Shown here: positions 62,253-64,000 of the stretch, one piece after another
Numbering within the stretch: the stretch's first letter is position 1
How the letters are laid out: the number at the start of each line of letters is the position of its first letter
Assembly: GCA_020832495.1 (NCBI GenBank)
Contig: JAFIEP010000004.1
Location: 1 to 64,000 of the forward strand
Direction: 5' to 3'
DNA: 64,000 bases
From: Acidimicrobiia bacterium
GTDB taxonomy: Bacteria > Actinomycetota > Acidimicrobiia > Acidimicrobiales > Acidimicrobilacustridaceae
Program-made: the position numbers and the translations under genes
Notes under the pieces: model-generated
What the model was told of the DNA's origin: nothing
Database searches by the model: none
The model's input: only the letters and a program-made list of their open reading frames with translations

Positions 62253-63065
62253 TCAGAACCGGGGTGGTCGCTTGGCGGTCAGTGCAGCGACGCCCTCGGC
62301 GAAATCGGGTTCACCCATCATCTGGTCGAGCAGGCGGGTCGACTCGGCAACCGACGTCCCCAGGTCTCGGCAGAGGTCGAGGGCCACCGCCCTCTTGGTG
62401 GCGGCCAGGCTGTGGGCAGCCACCTCGTGGGTGAGCGTGTGGGCGTAGTCGCGGGTGCGTTCGAGCAGTTCCTCCGCCGGCCAGACCTGATTCACCAGTC
62501 CGAGGGTGAGGGCTTCCTCGGCCAGCACGACCCGGCTACTCAGCAGCAGGTCGTTCGCCCGACCGAGGCCGACGATGCGGGGCAGGATCCACGACAGCCC
62601 GTACTCGGCAGGCAGGTTGAGCCGTCCGTGTGCCGTGGTCAGCTTGGCGCCTGCCGCGGCGAAACGGAGATCGCAGTAGCAGGCCAGCACCAGCCCCACG
62701 CCGGCTGCCGGTCCGTTCACGGCAGCCAGCACCGGCGTGCGGAGCCCCAGGTGGAAGGCGAAGTCGTGGTCGAACTCGGGCCGCACGCCGTAGCCGGGCT
62801 CTGCCATCTCCGGCGGCGTGCCGGGGTCGTAGCCACCCCGCTCGGCGTGGCCGTCGAGCGCTCGGGCGTCCGCTCCAGCGCAGAACCCTCGGCCGGCGCC
62901 GGTCACGATGACCACCCGCACGTCGTCGTCCTGGTCGGCCTGGGCGAGTGCCCAGCGGTACTCGGTGTGCATGCGGCCGGTCCACGCGTTGAGACGGTCG
63001 GGCCGATCGAGCGTGATGGTGGCTACTCGGTCGTCGACCTCGTAGCGGATGGCCTTCAACTCCAT
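62253..63065 (-). CDS. Enoyl-CoA hydratase/isomerase family protein
   Basis: 270 residues, crotonase fold: oxyanion-hole segments GRGFCAGADARAL and NGPAAGVGLVLACYCDLRFAA, with the usual Glu replaced or shifted in LPAEYGLSW. The family hydrates or isomerises enoyl-CoA or acts on related thioesters. ATG 63065 lies 4 bp after the stop of the CysQ-like gene, so the two are likely co-transcribed although their reactions are unrelated. Confidence 0.9.
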   Translation of the reverse strand: MELKAIRYEVDDRVATITLDRPDRLNAWTGRMHTEYRWALAQADQDDDVRVVIVTGAGRGFCAGADARALDGHAERGGYDPGTPPEMAEPGYGVRPEFDHDFAFHLGLRTPVLAAVNGPAAGVGLVLACYCDLRFAAAGAKLTTAHGRLNLPAEYGLSWILPRIVGLGRANDLLLSSRVVLAEEALTLGLVNQVWPAEELLERTRDYAHTLTHEVAAHSLAATKRAVALDLCRDLGTSVAESTRLLDQMMGEPDFAEGVAALTAKRPPRF

Positions 63066-63069
63066 GGCG

Positions 63070-63861
63070 TCACTCGTCGAAGGCGGCGAGGGCCCCGAGG
63101 GCGGCGTCGGCCAGCTCCGGTCGACAGATGAGGAGGTCGGGCAGGTACGGATCGGCGTTGTTGTAGCGCAGCGGGGAACCATCGATGCGGCTGGCGTGGA
63201 GGCCCGCAGCGAGGGCCACGGCGACGGGCGCGCAGGAGTCCCACTCGTACTGGCCTCCTGAGTGGGCGTAGACGTCGACGTCCCCGCGCAGGATGGCCAT
63301 GGCCTTGGCGCCGGCCGATCCCATCTCGACGAGGTCACCGTCGAGCCGTTCGGCCAGGAACGTGGCTGCGGCGGGGGGACGGGTGCGGCTGACCACCAGC
63401 CGGGGTCGTCCACCCGACGGTGCCGGGACGGTGGGGGCTGGCGAGGTGGTGAACACCACCTCGAGTGCGGGCAGGGCGACGGCGCCGGCGGCGGGCTGGC
63501 CGTCGATGGTCAATGCCACGTGGACCGCCCAGTCGGTGCGCGGCACCTCGCCGAACTCCCGGGTGCCGTCGAGCGGGTCGATGATCCACACCCGCTCGTG
63601 GTCGAGCCGCCCCAGGTCGTCGCGGGCCTCCTCGCTGAGCACCGCGTCCCCGGCGGCCACGTTGGGCTCGAGTCGCTCGAGGAGGAGTTCGTTCGAGCGG
63701 TTGTCACCGGCGTCCTTCATCTGCTTCGGGTCGGTACCGGCGGCGGACTGTTCGGCGCGCAGCTCGACGAGGAGTCGACCGGCTTCGAGGGCCAGTTCGC
63801 CAGCCTGGCGGTGGTCAGCGGCGGTGGCAGCGGGGTGCAGCGGCACGGAATGTTCACCCAT
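63070..63861 (-). CDS. cysQ: Inositol monophosphatase-family phosphatase, CysQ-like
   Basis: 263 residues. The Mg-binding motifs are LSEEARDD, WIIDPLDGTREF and the later YEWDSCAPVAVALAAG, all diagnostic of the IMPase superfamily. The length and the TREF and PVAVALAAG details favour the actinobacterial CysQ type, which removes the 3'-phosphate from PAP or PAPS, but inositol phosphatase activity cannot be excluded. Start at ATG 63861. Confidence 0.8.
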   Translation of the reverse strand: MGEHSVPLHPAATAADHRQAGELALEAGRLLVELRAEQSAAGTDPKQMKDAGDNRSNELLLERLEPNVAAGDAVLSEEARDDLGRLDHERVWIIDPLDGTREFGEVPRTDWAVHVALTIDGQPAAGAVALPALEVVFTTSPAPTVPAPSGGRPRLVVSRTRPPAAATFLAERLDGDLVEMGSAGAKAMAILRGDVDVYAHSGGQYEWDSCAPVAVALAAGLHASRIDGSPLRYNNADPYLPDLLICRPELADAALGALAAFDE

Positions 63862-63935
63862 TCGGTCGACTTTTCGGATCGGGGCGCTCGGTAGCCTACG
63901 CTGTCGCGCTGGCGGGTCGGGACGTCGACGTCGAG

Positions 63936-64000
63936 ATGGGGGACTCCGTCCGATCCGACGCTCCGGTCAGCCCAGCAACCGATGCCTACTGCGAGCAGAT
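63936..64000 (+). CDS. First codons of an unknown gene running off the window
   Basis: ATG 63936 opens a frame that stays open to the edge (MGDSVRSDAPVSPATDAYCE). A TACGCT at 63897-63902 could be its -10, with a leader of about 25 nt. It diverges from the CysQ-like gene. Too short to identify. Confidence 0.4.
   Translation, partial: MGDSVRSDAPVSPATDAYCEQ

Overview
The window is G+C-rich, densely coded, single-contig bacterial DNA. It most resembles a high-GC actinobacterium, probably of the Acidimicrobiia type. The evidence is a mycothiol S-conjugate amidase (mca), a NucS/EndoMS mismatch endonuclease, an F420-type luciferase-like oxidoreductase, a wax ester synthase/DGAT, an IniB-like protein, many GTG starts and many apparently leaderless promoters. 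The lineage call is inference from gene content; no rRNA, tRNA, CRISPR array, insertion sequence or prophage was recognised.

Layout. 1-9.4 kb: tail of an unknown Ala/Asp-rich protein, a PEBP-like lipoprotein, an MgtE/SLC41-type transporter with a duplicated PhoU/TrkA-C partner, an SPFH-NfeD pair, mca, a ChbG-like deacetylase, a nuclease lipoprotein and a thiolase. 9.4-18.4 kb: a membrane-anchored beta-propeller, an amidase, a thioesterase, a universal stress protein with an IniB-like protein, an LLM oxidoreductase and a Tat-exported PhoD phosphatase. 18.5-29 kb: the translation block proS, rimP-nusA-infB, ylxP-rbfA-truB-ribF. It lacks ylxR and is split by an antisense thioredoxin/DUF4395 pair. 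29-36 kb: TetR, a CocE-like lipoprotein hydrolase, an acyl-CoA synthetase and a peptide-type solute-binding lipoprotein; the last two diverge from a perfect 14-bp palindrome. 36-40.5 kb: an EAL-GAF protein, a J-domain/zinc-finger membrane protein, and 6-phosphogluconate dehydrogenase with an aldose epimerase.

40.5-47.7 kb holds the two most striking loci. The first is a compact AmmeMemoRadiSam locus, in which a Memo-AMMECR1 fusion overlaps a radical SAM gene by 4 bp. The second is a 1454-residue secreted protein with 14 propeller blades and C-terminal SLH repeats. 47.7-51.2 kb is an eroded accessory strip: toxin-antitoxin remnants, one intact MazEF-like pair, a GNAT gene and a duplicated GNAT start. 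It also carries truncated TetR and carotenoid-oxygenase genes that look like the two ends of one deletion.

51.2-64 kb is mainly lipid and general metabolism: WS/DGAT, VanW, an SDR plus hydratase-2 pair, an orphan NuoF-like flavoprotein with a duplicated N-terminus, nucS, an ABC1/UbiB kinase, a sulfatase, an enoyl-CoA hydratase, a CysQ-like phosphatase and the first codons of a further gene.
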